Positions 35,884 through 45,443 of a DNA stretch of 64,000 nt are shown piece after piece. Each line of letters opens with the position of its first letter. Position 1 is the stretch's first letter. A program made the translations under genes and the position numbers. The notes below the pieces were generated by a model that searched no databases, was not told the DNA's origin, and worked only from the letters and a program-made list of their open reading frames with translations. The stretch spans positions 1 to 64,000 of the forward strand of contig JAWSUZ010000020.1 of assembly GCA_033852165.1 (NCBI GenBank), given 5' to 3'. This DNA comes from Agarilytica sp033852165 (GTDB taxonomy: Bacteria > Pseudomonadota > Gammaproteobacteria > Pseudomonadales > Cellvibrionaceae).

Positions 35884-36501
35884 ATGAGCACTAAGGGTAC
35901 TTTATACACCGTTTCTGCGCCTTCGGGCGCGGGCAAAACCAGTCTTGTCAAAGCTTTGGTCGAATCAACAATCGACGTTTGTGTATCCGTCTCCCACACG
36001 ACTCGCCCTATGCGACCCGGTGAAATAGACGGCGAAAATTATCACTTCGTTGATCACGATAGTTTTTCTCGTATGGCAGACGAAGATGCATTTTTAGAGC
36101 ACGCCAAAGTCTTCACCAATAGCTACGGGACTTCACAGGCGTGGGTAGAACAACAACTTAGCAACGGCATGGACGTCATCCTCGAAATTGACTGGCAGGG
36201 AGCTGAGCAGGTCCATAGCTTAATGCCTGGCTCAGTCGGCCTTTTTATTGTTCCACCATCTCAAAAAGCCCTCCGTGAACGCCTCACAGGCCGTGGCCAA
36301 GACGGAGAAGAGGTTATAGACGCTCGAATGGCTGAGGCTAAAAGTGAAATGTCACACTACTCTTCGGCAGACTTTTTAGTCATTAACGATGACTTCGATC
36401 AAGCGCTAGCTGAATTTCGGGCAATCATTTTGGTTCAGCGCCTGAAACTAACCTATCAACGGTCGAAGCATCAGTGTTTACTGAACAACCTATTGTGGTG
36501 A
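35884..36501 (+). CDS. gmk: Guanylate kinase
   Basis: 205 residues. It phosphorylates GMP to GDP. P-loop SAPSGAGKTS (about 11-20), GMP-binding SHTTRPMRPGE and DGENYHF are conserved. It is followed after 72 bases by rpoZ and then spoT, the classical gmk-rpoZ-spoT order. Confidence 0.97.
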   Translation: MSTKGTLYTVSAPSGAGKTSLVKALVESTIDVCVSVSHTTRPMRPGEIDGENYHFVDHDSFSRMADEDAFLEHAKVFTNSYGTSQAWVEQQLSNGMDVILEIDWQGAEQVHSLMPGSVGLFIVPPSQKALRERLTGRGQDGEEVIDARMAEAKSEMSHYSSADFLVINDDFDQALAEFRAIILVQRLKLTYQRSKHQCLLNNLLW

Positions 36502-36573
36502 GTGCCTATAAGGCGTAAACTCTTAGGCCATTTTTATCATCAAATTTATTCCTCTCATTTTACGGAACCGCTC

Positions 36574-36852
36574 ATGGCAAGAATTACAGTTGAAGATTGT
36601 TTAGATCACGTAGATAACCGTTTTGAACTCGTGATGGTCAGCAGCAAGCGTGCACGTCAATTAGCGATCCAAGGAAAAGAGCCATTGGTTCCGCCTGAAA
36701 ACGACAAGCCTACCGTAATCGCCTTACGTGAAATAGAGCTAGGCCTTATCGACGCAAGTATTCTTACCCAAGAAGATGAAGAGCCTATGGACGATATCGT
36801 TTCAGAAGGTACTGGTAGCTTTGGCCATATGCCGCCACCTCCAGGGCTGTAG
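36574..36852 (+). CDS. rpoZ: RNA polymerase omega subunit
   Basis: 92 residues from ATG 36574 (MARITVEDCLDHVDNRFELV), the conserved omega start; an upstream in-frame start would add 24 residues with no homology. RARQL and the ALREIELGLI segment are typical. The omega subunit helps RNA polymerase assembly and forms a ppGpp site, which suits its position before spoT. Confidence 0.97.
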   Translation: MARITVEDCLDHVDNRFELVMVSSKRARQLAIQGKEPLVPPENDKPTVIALREIELGLIDASILTQEDEEPMDDIVSEGTGSFGHMPPPPGL

Positions 36853-37010
36853 TCACAAACACCTCTAGAGTCCTCACACTGCAAAAATCGAAGGGAAATG
36901 CAGCGAAAAAGCGAAATCTGTTGTAAATTAGATAGATAGCTCCCGTTTTTGAGCGCATTTCCACATTATTTCAATCACTGCAGTTTTGACTTTGTCTTAA
37001 GAGGAAAATT

Positions 37011-39125
37011 TTGCTCACCATTGACACTCTTAGCCACCGGCTTTCCTCTTACCTCGACCCTCAACAGGTCAATCAGGTTAAACGTGCCTATTACTACGCA
37101 GAACAAGCGCATACAGGCCAATTTCGCCGCAGCGGCGAACCTTATATTACCCACCCTTTAGCCGTCGCTAATATACTTGCCTCTATTCATATGGACTACC
37201 AAAGTTTGGTCGTCGCAATGCTTCACGATGTCATCGAAGATACGGGTATTGGTAAAGAAGCTATCATCGATCAATTCGGTGAAACCGTTGCTGACATTGT
37301 CGATGGAGTCAGTAAACTTGCTAAAATTGGGCACGAAACCCAAGCCGAAAAGCAGGCTAAAAACTTTCAAAAAATGGCCCTGGCTATGGCCCAAGATTTA
37401 CGCGTTATTATCGTAAAGCTTTCTGATCGGCTCCACAATATGCGTACCTTAGGTGCGATGCCGCCAGAAAAAAAACGCCGCATCGCAAAAGAAACCCTCG
37501 AAATATACGCTCCTATCGCTCACCGCTTAGGCATTAATGATTGGCGAATAGAATTCGAAGATCGTTGCTTCGCCGCCATCTACCCGCTAAGAGCATCCCG
37601 ACTACAAGCCTCGTTAAATCAAGTGCGGGGTAACCGAAAAACCTTAGTCGAAAAGATCAAAGAATCGATTGAATCTCGTTTACAGCGTGACAATATTAAT
37701 GCTCTCGTTGTTGGTCGCGAAAAACATCTGTATAGCATTTATAACAAAATGCGGAATAAGCATAAATCGTTTAAAGAAATCATGGACGTTTATGCCTTTC
37801 GTATTGTCGTTGATGAAATTGATACCTGCTATCGAGCACTAGGCGTCGTTCATAATTTATTTAAACCCAAAGCTGGCGAATTTAAAGATTACGTCGCCAT
37901 TCCAAAAGAAAATGGCTATCAGTCTCTGCATACCATTGTCATTGGCACTCAGGGCGTACCCATTGAGGTTCAGATCAGAACAAAGGAAATGGACGAGTTA
38001 GCCGGAACAGGAATAGCGGCTCATTGGCTGTATAAATCCGACGATAAAAATAACAACACCATGCCCAGCACTTTCGATCGTGCTCACCGCTGGACCAAGC
38101 GACTCCTCGAGATACAACAGTTAACTAACAGCTCTGAAGAGTTTATTGAGCACGTCAAAATCGACTTGTTTCAAGACGAAGTCTACGTTTTTACTCCCAA
38201 GGGTGAAATCGTCGAATTACCTGCCGGATCAACGCCAGTCGATTTTGCTTACGCAGTTCACACACAAGTCGGTAATATCACTGTCGCTTGCCGGATTAAT
38301 GATCGCCCAGCGCCTCTTTCACAGGTACTTACCAGCGGACAAAAAATTAAAATCATTACGTCCGAGCACACTCAACCCAACCCCAATTGGCTTAACTTCG
38401 CCGTCACAGCAAAAGCACGTACCGCGATTCGGCATTATTTAAAAACCCAGCGCCACATGGAATCGGTAGAACTTGGTAAAAGGATGCTTGCCAGAGCACT
38501 CATGCAACTGGATATTGTTCTAGATGAATTAACTGAAGAGCAATTGGAATTGTTACGCGATAGTGGCAACGTCGCGAGCATTGATGAACTATATGAAAGT
38601 ATTGGCCTCGGCCAACAGCCAGCGCTCTCGGTAGCGAAAACACTGCAGCCCAATAGTGAAATAAAGGGCAGTTTGACCCACACACCAATTACCATCGATT
38701 CACCTGACGGTATTTTAATTAGTTTCGCGCGTTGTTGCCGACCAATACCGGGCGATCCAATCGTCGGCCATACCAGTACGGGTAAAGGTATCGTGGTTCA
38801 TCGCGAGCAATGTAAAAATGTAAAAGACCTGCGAAACAAGAAAGAAAATATCATCCCCACCAATTGGGCCGCGAAAGCGGGCGGCGAATACCTTACCGAC
38901 ATCCGTGTTGAAGTCAAAACCGAACGCGGTATTATTGCCTCCTTGGCCACACGTATAGCCGATACGGGTACCAGTATTGAAGGAATACAAGTTGATGAAC
39001 GCGATGCCGAGCACAGCGTTATCAACTTAATAGTTGCTGTTAATAATCGTGTACACTTGGCCAACATCATGCGAAAAATCCGAACTATGCGTTCAGTTGA
39101 ACGTGTACTACGCGCCAAAAATTAA
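37011..39125 (+). CDS. spoT: Bifunctional (p)ppGpp synthetase/hydrolase SpoT
   Basis: 704 residues, TTG start with AAGAGG six to eight bases upstream. HD hydrolase domain (about 45-150; LHDVIEDT), synthetase domain (about 235-350; YAFRIVVDEIDTCYRALG and VQIRTKEMDELAGTGIAAHW), TGS (about 385-445; DEVYVFTPKGEIVELP) and C-terminal ACT (about 630-700). It controls the stringent response alarmone. Nothing suggests loss of either activity. Confidence 0.97.
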   Translation: MLTIDTLSHRLSSYLDPQQVNQVKRAYYYAEQAHTGQFRRSGEPYITHPLAVANILASIHMDYQSLVVAMLHDVIEDTGIGKEAIIDQFGETVADIVDGVSKLAKIGHETQAEKQAKNFQKMALAMAQDLRVIIVKLSDRLHNMRTLGAMPPEKKRRIAKETLEIYAPIAHRLGINDWRIEFEDRCFAAIYPLRASRLQASLNQVRGNRKTLVEKIKESIESRLQRDNINALVVGREKHLYSIYNKMRNKHKSFKEIMDVYAFRIVVDEIDTCYRALGVVHNLFKPKAGEFKDYVAIPKENGYQSLHTIVIGTQGVPIEVQIRTKEMDELAGTGIAAHWLYKSDDKNNNTMPSTFDRAHRWTKRLLEIQQLTNSSEEFIEHVKIDLFQDEVYVFTPKGEIVELPAGSTPVDFAYAVHTQVGNITVACRINDRPAPLSQVLTSGQKIKIITSEHTQPNPNWLNFAVTAKARTAIRHYLKTQRHMESVELGKRMLARALMQLDIVLDELTEEQLELLRDSGNVASIDELYESIGLGQQPALSVAKTLQPNSEIKGSLTHTPITIDSPDGILISFARCCRPIPGDPIVGHTSTGKGIVVHREQCKNVKDLRNKKENIIPTNWAAKAGGEYLTDIRVEVKTERGIIASLATRIADTGTSIEGIQVDERDAEHSVINLIVAVNNRVHLANIMRKIRTMRSVERVLRAKN

Positions 39126-39163
39126 TTCTAAACACAACCATACGAATTCAAGAGAGCAGAGTC

Positions 39164-39547
39164 ATGCCGAATAAAGCCGTCATTCACACTGAAGCAGCAC
39201 CAGAAGCCATCGGCACCTATTCACAAGCCATAAAAACTGGTGATACCGTCTACCTTTCCGGTCAGATTCCATTAGACCCTAAAACAATGACGTTGATTGA
39301 AGGCGATTTCCGCGCACAAACACATCAAGTCTTTACCAATCTTGCGGCAGTCTGCAAAGCGGCAAATGGTTCTTTAAACTCGATTGTTAAACTTAATATT
39401 TATTTAACGGATCTTTCAAATTTTGCCGTTGTAAATGAAGTTATGGCAGAGTTTTTTGAACAACCGTATCCGGCTAGAGCCGCTATTGGTATCAGCGAAC
39501 TGCCTAAAGGTTCACTTGTTGAAGCCGATGGTGTTGCTGTCATTTAG
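39164..39547 (+). CDS. ridA: RidA enamine/imine deaminase
   Basis: 127 residues. YSQAIKTGDTVYLSGQIPLDP, the catalytic Arg in PARAAIGI and the C-terminal VEADGVAVI are intact. It detoxifies 2-aminoacrylate from pyridoxal enzymes. It is 38 bases after spoT, a common neighbour in pseudomonads, and is closed by a terminator. Compare the exported RidA-like protein at 4636, which lacks this Arg. Confidence 0.95.
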   Translation: MPNKAVIHTEAAPEAIGTYSQAIKTGDTVYLSGQIPLDPKTMTLIEGDFRAQTHQVFTNLAAVCKAANGSLNSIVKLNIYLTDLSNFAVVNEVMAEFFEQPYPARAAIGISELPKGSLVEADGVAVI

Positions 39548-39565
39548 TTTTTCAGCCTTGTACCT

Positions 39566-39591
39566 AAAGGCGCTGTTCAAGCGCCTTTTTT
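39566..39591 (+). terminator. Rho-independent terminator after ridA
   Basis: AAAGGCGC and GCGCCTTT pair around a seven-base loop, with six T in total after the GC stem. Confidence 0.85.
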
Positions 39592-39711
39592 GATTCTCTA
39601 TCTGTCCTTTATTCAAATACTCTTAATTAAGTCTCATCCCTCCACCTAAAAAGCAAGGTGAAAGATCCCTGCTATACTATTTTTACCTACGTAAAAAACA
39701 CTGGGGGAGCT

Positions 39712-40686
39712 ATGAAATCCCGACCTTACGCAATTTCTTTTGTTGTTCTAAGTTCACTTTCAAGTGCCAGCTATGCGCTGGGGCCTGTGACAATTATTCC
39801 CTCTTTGGCGTATCAAAATAAAGAGCTTAGTTTTGAGCAAAACTATACCGGGGCTCAATCAAACAAGGCAGATTTTTCGGCAAGCATTCCCATTATTAAT
39901 TTTTCATTAACTGGTGTCTTTAAGAAATTTTTTCTCACTCTGAAAATTGAGAAAAATCTGGATGAGACACCAACAAAAACGGAAGAAACAGATCGATCTG
40001 AAATCGGACAATTCAATCTAATCGCCATGGAAGGGAGCTTTGTTAACGTTGCCCGGCAAGATGTATCTCTGACGTTTGGCTATAACGTATGGAAAAATTT
40101 AAATGTTTTCGGCGGCTATCTACGCGGTAAAACAACTCTGACCCCAAACGCTTTTTGTGCAGATATACAATATACTTTAACAGCCGAACAAATTTCGGCT
40201 GCCAACGCTAGTGGAAATGGATTGTCAGTCAATTGCTCACGTATAAATCGCGCAGCCGTTCAATTTTTTCTTGAAGATGCGGGCTTTAGTGAAGATCAAC
40301 CTGAGTATAAACAACGATATAGAGAGAAAGGGCCGTACCTTGGTGTAAGCTATGGATTTAATATAGCCGACATAGGCACACTATCTTTCAGCTTCGCTTA
40401 TGCCAATATGGATGGAGAATATAGAGACAATGCTAGCGATCCTGAAAATTCGTTTAGTGGCTCTTTTGTAGCGTTTCACTATGAAGGAAGCACTACCGGA
40501 ACTAGCCTTGGCGCAACGTGGACAGCCCCTCTTGGTGAAGGCTCAGCATATTTTATCGATTTAAGAAGACAAGCATATTCGATGGATGGAGATGATAAAA
40601 CTGGCTTAAGCAACTTCAACGGTGTTTCCTTACACTCAGAAGAAGAAATGATAGGGCTTACTGCTGGAGTTCAATTTTATTTCTAA
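39712..40686 (+). CDS. Outer-membrane beta-barrel protein, unknown
   Basis: 324 residues from ATG 39712, preceded by GGGGAG. Signal peptide about 1-23 (cleavage after SYA). Alternating amphipathic strands run through the protein and it ends in VQFYF, with the terminal Phe recognised by the BAM machinery. Two Cys in the middle (CADIQY and NCSR) could form a loop disulfide. No specific porin family was recognised. It stands alone with a terminator on both sides. Confidence 0.75.
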   Translation: MKSRPYAISFVVLSSLSSASYALGPVTIIPSLAYQNKELSFEQNYTGAQSNKADFSASIPIINFSLTGVFKKFFLTLKIEKNLDETPTKTEETDRSEIGQFNLIAMEGSFVNVARQDVSLTFGYNVWKNLNVFGGYLRGKTTLTPNAFCADIQYTLTAEQISAANASGNGLSVNCSRINRAAVQFFLEDAGFSEDQPEYKQRYREKGPYLGVSYGFNIADIGTLSFSFAYANMDGEYRDNASDPENSFSGSFVAFHYEGSTTGTSLGATWTAPLGEGSAYFIDLRRQAYSMDGDDKTGLSNFNGVSLHSEEEMIGLTAGVQFYF

Positions 40687-40715
40687 ATTTATTATCGGAA
40701 ATATTTATTAAAATA

Positions 40716-40740
40716 AAATGGCTCACTTGAGCCATTTTTT
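40716..40740. terminator. Bidirectional terminator
   Basis: AAATGGCTCA and TGAGCCATTT form a stem with a two-base loop, with T-runs on both strands. It separates the barrel gene from the convergent kinase gene. Confidence 0.85.
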
Positions 40741-40763
40741 AGTTTATTTTGTATTAGTATAAT

Positions 40764-43226
40764 CTAGAACCCACCCGTAATTACCCGCTTAGGTTTCTTA
40801 GCTGGCTTCTTAGCCAATTGTTCTAACTGAAATAACCGGTCACTCGGCCAGTCTTTTAATTGTGTATCTCGCGTATAGGACGAGAGAAGATCTTTATTAT
40901 TCGCTGATATTAACAGCTTAATTTCAGTAACATATAGATTTTCTAAGTCCATCAAAGTGCTTGATATATTTATGTTCTTTTTATCAGCAGACCGAGACTT
41001 TTCAATAGCCGCATAAGCACTGGCAAGATCTTCACGTTTTTCATCTCCGGACTTACCTGTGTTCATATAGCGTTTAGCTTCAGCAATGAATTGACTGGCT
41101 TTAACCGATGATTTCCGAGAATTTTTCAAGCTTAATTTGAGCGCCATAAGCTTGGCATAACGAGGGGTATATTTTTCAATAATGTCTATTTGTTGATCTG
41201 CTCGATTGAAGTCTCGTTCATCAATGGCCTTACGCGCAACACCAGCATCAAAGTCACTCGTATCAGTTAATCCTGATTTAGCCTTTCTACTCATTCGATC
41301 AAGTTTTTTTATTGAAAGATACACATCTCTCAATTCATCATTAACAGACAGCGTTCTTTTTTCCCTCAACAATCGTTTCGCTCTTTTTTCTAGCCCTTGA
41401 ATTTTATTCTTTTTGGCCAGCGTAGAACTTACATTCGAAAATTTAACACTTAATTCGGCAACCTTTACCGGGTCTTCATAATAGCGTTCTAGAATTTTGA
41501 TATCTGATCGTACGTTACTCAGCCGACCTAGACTTATATCTAACTCCGTTTTTTTGTATAACTTTTCCAAAATCATATCGGTAAGATTTCGAGCCATACG
41601 ATTGTCACTGTCAATTCTCAGCACCTGCTGTAATTTTGTATAGGCAGCATCGGAAAATCCATTTGACTGTTTTATATCTGCTCGCGCCACAGCCAGTAAA
41701 TTATCAACTTCTTCTTGTATAAATTCACGATCAAGCTCTTCCGCGCGTAGAGACTTGATCATATTTCTCAAGCCCGGCAAATCAGCGCTCGTCGGCACAA
41801 GTTGTTCAGCATAGTCACGATATGTCGTTGCTTTTTTAATATCGCGACGACGCACAGCCGTTTTCGCCATTTCAATATAGCGATCTCCAAACTTCTCTAA
41901 GGTGAACTCTGCCTCTCTATTGTCGGAATCTAATTTTAGTACCTGCCGATATATTGCAATAATATTGTCGACCCTGTCCGTTTCTGTAGGCAGTAAACCT
42001 TCCCTAGCTTTTTTTGCCTCAGCAATTAGGGAGTCAATCTTACGTTGAGTTTTCAATTGAGCTTCGCGAATTATTGCTTCAGCATTCGCTCTCTCTTGTG
42101 GCACGATAACTAACTGCTGATAACCCACATAAGCAATCGCTGAGATAGCGACTAAGGACACACCGAGAATCAAATTGCGTGTACGACGCGCTTTTCGTGC
42201 TAGCGATTCAGAAGAGAAATCTTTTATCGTCGCTTTTGCGCTGCTCAGAACTTTTGTTAGCTCTTCTTCCGTCGTGATGTGATGCGTAGAGCCCGTATTG
42301 CTACTGTCCCCCTGGGATATGACCATCGTGGCATCTTCGTCAGAAAGATCCTTCTTCTTTTTGACCATTGTCGGATCACTAGCATTACCAACCTTCAAGC
42401 GAGATATGGTTTTTTTTATTTCCGGTTCAAGCTGCTGAATATGATCGATCATTTCCCGTGCACGGGTGTAGCGATGAAACGGGTCCTTAGCGAGAGCTTT
42501 GTTAATAATCGGTTGGAAAACAGAAAGGGGCTTAGGCAATTCTGGTAATGGGTCGTTAACATGCATTAGCAGGGTGCCAACATCTGTCTCACCCTTATAA
42601 GGTGGGCGGCCGGTCAGTAATTCAAAAAACATGACCCCCAACGCGTAAATATCCGAACGTTGATCTAATTCTCGCCCCTGAGCTTGCTCCGGACTCATAT
42701 AGGAGGTGGTACCGACAATTACGCCCGTTTGGGTCATTCCGCTGGCACCCGAATCCATTTGTTTAACAATGCCAAAATCCAAGATAACGGGTGAGCCATC
42801 ATCACGAAACATAATGTTATCAGGTTTGATATCACGATGAACAAAACCCTTTTCACCCGCATAATCAAGACCTGCGGCAACTCCCGCAACAATTCTCAGA
42901 ACTTCAGGAATCAGAATGCCGTGCTTCATTTTGTCTTTTAGGCTTCCGTCTAAAAGATACTCCATGGAAATATAGAATCTTCCTTCGTGGGCACCCACAT
43001 CAAATACAGGGACGACATTGGGATGGGTAAGTTGGGCAATAACCTGGGCTTCCTGAATGAAACGCTTAGCCCAAACACTGTCTTCCCCTAATTGGCTGGA
43101 CATTATTTTTATCGCTACTTGCCGATTCATCGGCTGCTGCATGGCCAGATATACGGTCGCCATGCCCCCACGGCCTATCCGTTTACCTATTTTGTAGCCG
43201 GGGATTTCATTTTCATCCAACGACAT
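40764..43226 (-). CDS. PknB-type membrane Ser/Thr protein kinase
   Basis: 820 residues from ATG 43226. The kinase domain (about 12-275) has GRGGMATVY, VAIKIM lysine, HRDIKPDNIMF, DFGIVKQ and MSPEQAQG, so it is an active RD-type kinase. A membrane helix follows (about 363-385). The rest (about 390-800) is a long helical, charged region with repeat-like stretches that may be TPR or coiled coil in the periplasm. It ends in a basic tail (KKPAKKPKRV). No cognate phosphatase is adjacent. The gene stands alone between terminators. Confidence 0.93.
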   Translation of the reverse strand: MSLDENEIPGYKIGKRIGRGGMATVYLAMQQPMNRQVAIKIMSSQLGEDSVWAKRFIQEAQVIAQLTHPNVVPVFDVGAHEGRFYISMEYLLDGSLKDKMKHGILIPEVLRIVAGVAAGLDYAGEKGFVHRDIKPDNIMFRDDGSPVILDFGIVKQMDSGASGMTQTGVIVGTTSYMSPEQAQGRELDQRSDIYALGVMFFELLTGRPPYKGETDVGTLLMHVNDPLPELPKPLSVFQPIINKALAKDPFHRYTRAREMIDHIQQLEPEIKKTISRLKVGNASDPTMVKKKKDLSDEDATMVISQGDSSNTGSTHHITTEEELTKVLSSAKATIKDFSSESLARKARRTRNLILGVSLVAISAIAYVGYQQLVIVPQERANAEAIIREAQLKTQRKIDSLIAEAKKAREGLLPTETDRVDNIIAIYRQVLKLDSDNREAEFTLEKFGDRYIEMAKTAVRRRDIKKATTYRDYAEQLVPTSADLPGLRNMIKSLRAEELDREFIQEEVDNLLAVARADIKQSNGFSDAAYTKLQQVLRIDSDNRMARNLTDMILEKLYKKTELDISLGRLSNVRSDIKILERYYEDPVKVAELSVKFSNVSSTLAKKNKIQGLEKRAKRLLREKRTLSVNDELRDVYLSIKKLDRMSRKAKSGLTDTSDFDAGVARKAIDERDFNRADQQIDIIEKYTPRYAKLMALKLSLKNSRKSSVKASQFIAEAKRYMNTGKSGDEKREDLASAYAAIEKSRSADKKNINISSTLMDLENLYVTEIKLLISANNKDLLSSYTRDTQLKDWPSDRLFQLEQLAKKPAKKPKRVITGGF

Positions 43227-43595
43227 AAGAATTCCGATTGTTTCAAAGAAGTCAAAAAGCAATTAATGAGAGGAGATACAAAAGATAGTTGTCGAAAACC
43301 CCAAACCGTATTTGACGCCAAAACATCATACAGCAATATTTAGGCGAAAATTAGACTCTCGCAACTACAGAAAAACACCCCATCCCCTCACCCCAAACCT
43401 AACGCTACAGCCGATAAGGTCAGTAGCTCAGACTAAGTATAGACCGTTAACACGAGCCTGGAATCGGATCCAAACGCCATCATCAACTTGCAATGTGTAG
43501 GCGCAAAGGTTTCAATAAGTGCCACTTACCTCGCACTCATCGCCCAGCCAGCGCAGAACGAGCTAGAATTATTTAATTTGACAGAAAGCTTTCCA
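43227..43595. other. Divergent region between kinase and TauE-type gene
   Basis: About 370 bases. No gene is supported; the open frame that extends the permease upstream lacks homology. A GTAGCTCAG-like stretch near 43425 resembles a tRNA D-arm by chance, but no T-arm or acceptor stem follows. Promoters were not resolved. Confidence 0.4.
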
Positions 43596-44408
43596 ATGAT
43601 CGATCCCTATTTCTTACTTTCCCTTCTAACTCTTGGCGCATTCGTCGGCTTTATGGCCGGCCTATTGGGAATAGGTGGCGGTGGTATTATGGTGCCCCTG
43701 CTCACGACCCTGTTCATATGGCAAGGTATGCCAGTTGATAAAGTGGTTCATTTAGCCCTTGGCACTGCCATGGCGTCCATTGTCGTTACTTCATTTTCGA
43801 GTATGCGTGCGCATCACCTCAAAGGTGGGGTGCTTTGGCCCGTAGTTAAATCAATGACCCCCGGGATTATTTTGGGTACATTTATCACGACATTTATTGT
43901 TGCGCACCTAAACGCGATATTCCTGGCTGGCTTCTTTTCCTTTTTCATGCTGTGTATTGGCATACAAATGTTTGCTAACGTTAAACCACCTGCCAACCGG
44001 AGCTTACCCAGCAAAAGCATACTCGTCGCAGCGGGGTCAGCGATCGGAGGCATTTCAGCTTTGGTATCTATAGGCGGTGGAGCGCTAAGCGTGCCATTTC
44101 TCTACTGGCATAATGTGAGCGTAAAGCAAGCTATTGGCACATCTTCCGCGCTTGGATTTCCCATCGCATTATCTGGCGCTGCTGGATACATTATTAATGG
44201 TTGGTCAGAAAGCTCCTCAGATGCTTACACTCTTGGCTATATTTATGTACCCGCTGTACTCGCAATTTCGTTAGTAAGTGTCTTTTTTGCTCCCCTCGGT
44301 GTAAAAATGCATTACCGCTTACCCGTTGGAATCATCAAGAAGATATTCGCCATTTTATTATTCGCATTGAGTGTGAAAATGCTGATGTCCATCCTTTTTC
44401 CCTCTTAG
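43596..44408 (+). CDS. TauE/SafE family membrane permease
   Basis: 270 residues from ATG 43596. About eight hydrophobic segments and the family motif GLLGIGGGGIMVPLL (about 21-35), repeated in the second half as ALVSIGGGALSVP, identify the TauE/SafE (DUF81) fold, an inverted-repeat transporter. Proposed substrates in the family are sulfite and organosulfonates. No sulfur genes are nearby, so the substrate is not assigned. Confidence 0.9.
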   Translation: MIDPYFLLSLLTLGAFVGFMAGLLGIGGGGIMVPLLTTLFIWQGMPVDKVVHLALGTAMASIVVTSFSSMRAHHLKGGVLWPVVKSMTPGIILGTFITTFIVAHLNAIFLAGFFSFFMLCIGIQMFANVKPPANRSLPSKSILVAAGSAIGGISALVSIGGGALSVPFLYWHNVSVKQAIGTSSALGFPIALSGAAGYIINGWSESSSDAYTLGYIYVPAVLAISLVSVFFAPLGVKMHYRLPVGIIKKIFAILLFALSVKMLMSILFPS

Positions 44409-44724
44409 AAAACCGTTGTTTACAAAACTTCGTTAACGCTTTTTATCCGAAGTTAATGATTCAGAAAAAATTGATCACTGCCGCCACCACATAAATACAA
44501 TGCTATTTTGTTAACGCAGGATATATTGGGGCTTTGAACGAAACGTATTCCCCCCAATATAACTTCGGCATTGATCTCACATTTTGCAGAAACACCATTG
44601 GTTCAGATTCTATTCAGATAACCCACAGTATTATTCCTATCAAGCACTAAGGATTGGTTTGGCCTAGCAGGCTATTACAACTTTCAATGTGCTCAAACAC
44701 TGAATTAATAGAATAGGAAATCTC
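44409..44724. other. Intergenic region with a long-loop inverted repeat
   Basis: A 316-base AT-rich region. ATATTGGGG (44523-44531) pairs with CCCCAATAT (44552-44560) around a 20-base loop. There is no T-run, so it is not a simple terminator. The promoter of the following barrel gene probably lies in the right part. Confidence 0.4.
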
Positions 44725-45300
44725 ATGAAAAAATTACTTGTAGTTGGCGCTATACTTTCGGCTTTCTCTGCTCAATCTGTTTTAGCTGAACAACCTTCGT
44801 TTAGTTATATAGAAGGAGGCTATAGTCGAATGGATACCGACGGTTTTAATGAAGACGCTGATGGATACATACTACGAGGTAGCGCAGAAGTTGCCGATAT
44901 GGTTTACCTCAATGGTTCGTACTCAGACACAAGTCGTGAAACTATTTTGAATGATGATATCGATCTCAAAATTAAGTCTATTGGTGTTGGTTTAAAATTT
45001 CCGATAGGAAGCAGCACCGCTATATTCACAGAGGCTAATTATTTGGACGCAAAGGTTAGCGTTCAGAATGATTCAGACACGGAAGACGGTTACGAGGTGT
45101 CCGTCGGTCTAAGATCAATGGTTTCAGATTCTACTGAGCTATACGGAAAACTAACGAATACCGAATTCGATTCAACATTCTCTAGTATGACCGTCGGCGC
45201 AAAACAATATTTTACCGATAATATTGGCGTATTTGCTGAATACACACGTAACGATTTCGATACACAAAACGTCAATGTAGGCGTTTCGTATAAATTCTAA
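44725..45300 (+). CDS. Small outer-membrane beta-barrel protein
   Basis: 191 residues with a clear signal peptide (about 1-21, VLA cleavage). The mature part has about eight amphipathic strands with an aromatic girdle and ends in VSYKF, as in OmpW/OmpX-type or opacity porins. GGYSRMDTDG near the start resembles small 'porin family' barrels. A ribosome site (AGGAAA) supports the ATG. Function unknown. A good terminator follows. Confidence 0.8.
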   Translation: MKKLLVVGAILSAFSAQSVLAEQPSFSYIEGGYSRMDTDGFNEDADGYILRGSAEVADMVYLNGSYSDTSRETILNDDIDLKIKSIGVGLKFPIGSSTAIFTEANYLDAKVSVQNDSDTEDGYEVSVGLRSMVSDSTELYGKLTNTEFDSTFSSMTVGAKQYFTDNIGVFAEYTRNDFDTQNVNVGVSYKF

Positions 45301-45351
45301 TTAACCTACTTTAGGTCACCTCTACTACGGGACCGCTACTATAAGAAAGGT

Positions 45352-45378
45352 GGTCAACAATTATATTGTTGACCTTTT
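45352..45378 (+). terminator. Rho-independent terminator after the small barrel gene
   Basis: GGTCAACAA and TTGTTGACC pair perfectly around TTATA, followed by TTTT. Confidence 0.85.
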
Positions 45379-45443
45379 CGTGTTTATTGTTCATTTTTAA
45401 TTTATAGTGTGCTGAATGTTTCTTCACCAAACAAGATTTCCAA

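Noticed and set aside
36502..36573. N-terminal extension of rpoZ and a start directly after gmk
   Set aside because: Omega proteins start at MARITVEDC; the extra 24 residues have no counterpart.
43415..43480. tRNA-like GTAGCTCAG stretch
   Set aside because: No T-arm (GTTCGAATC) or matching acceptor stem at the right distance.
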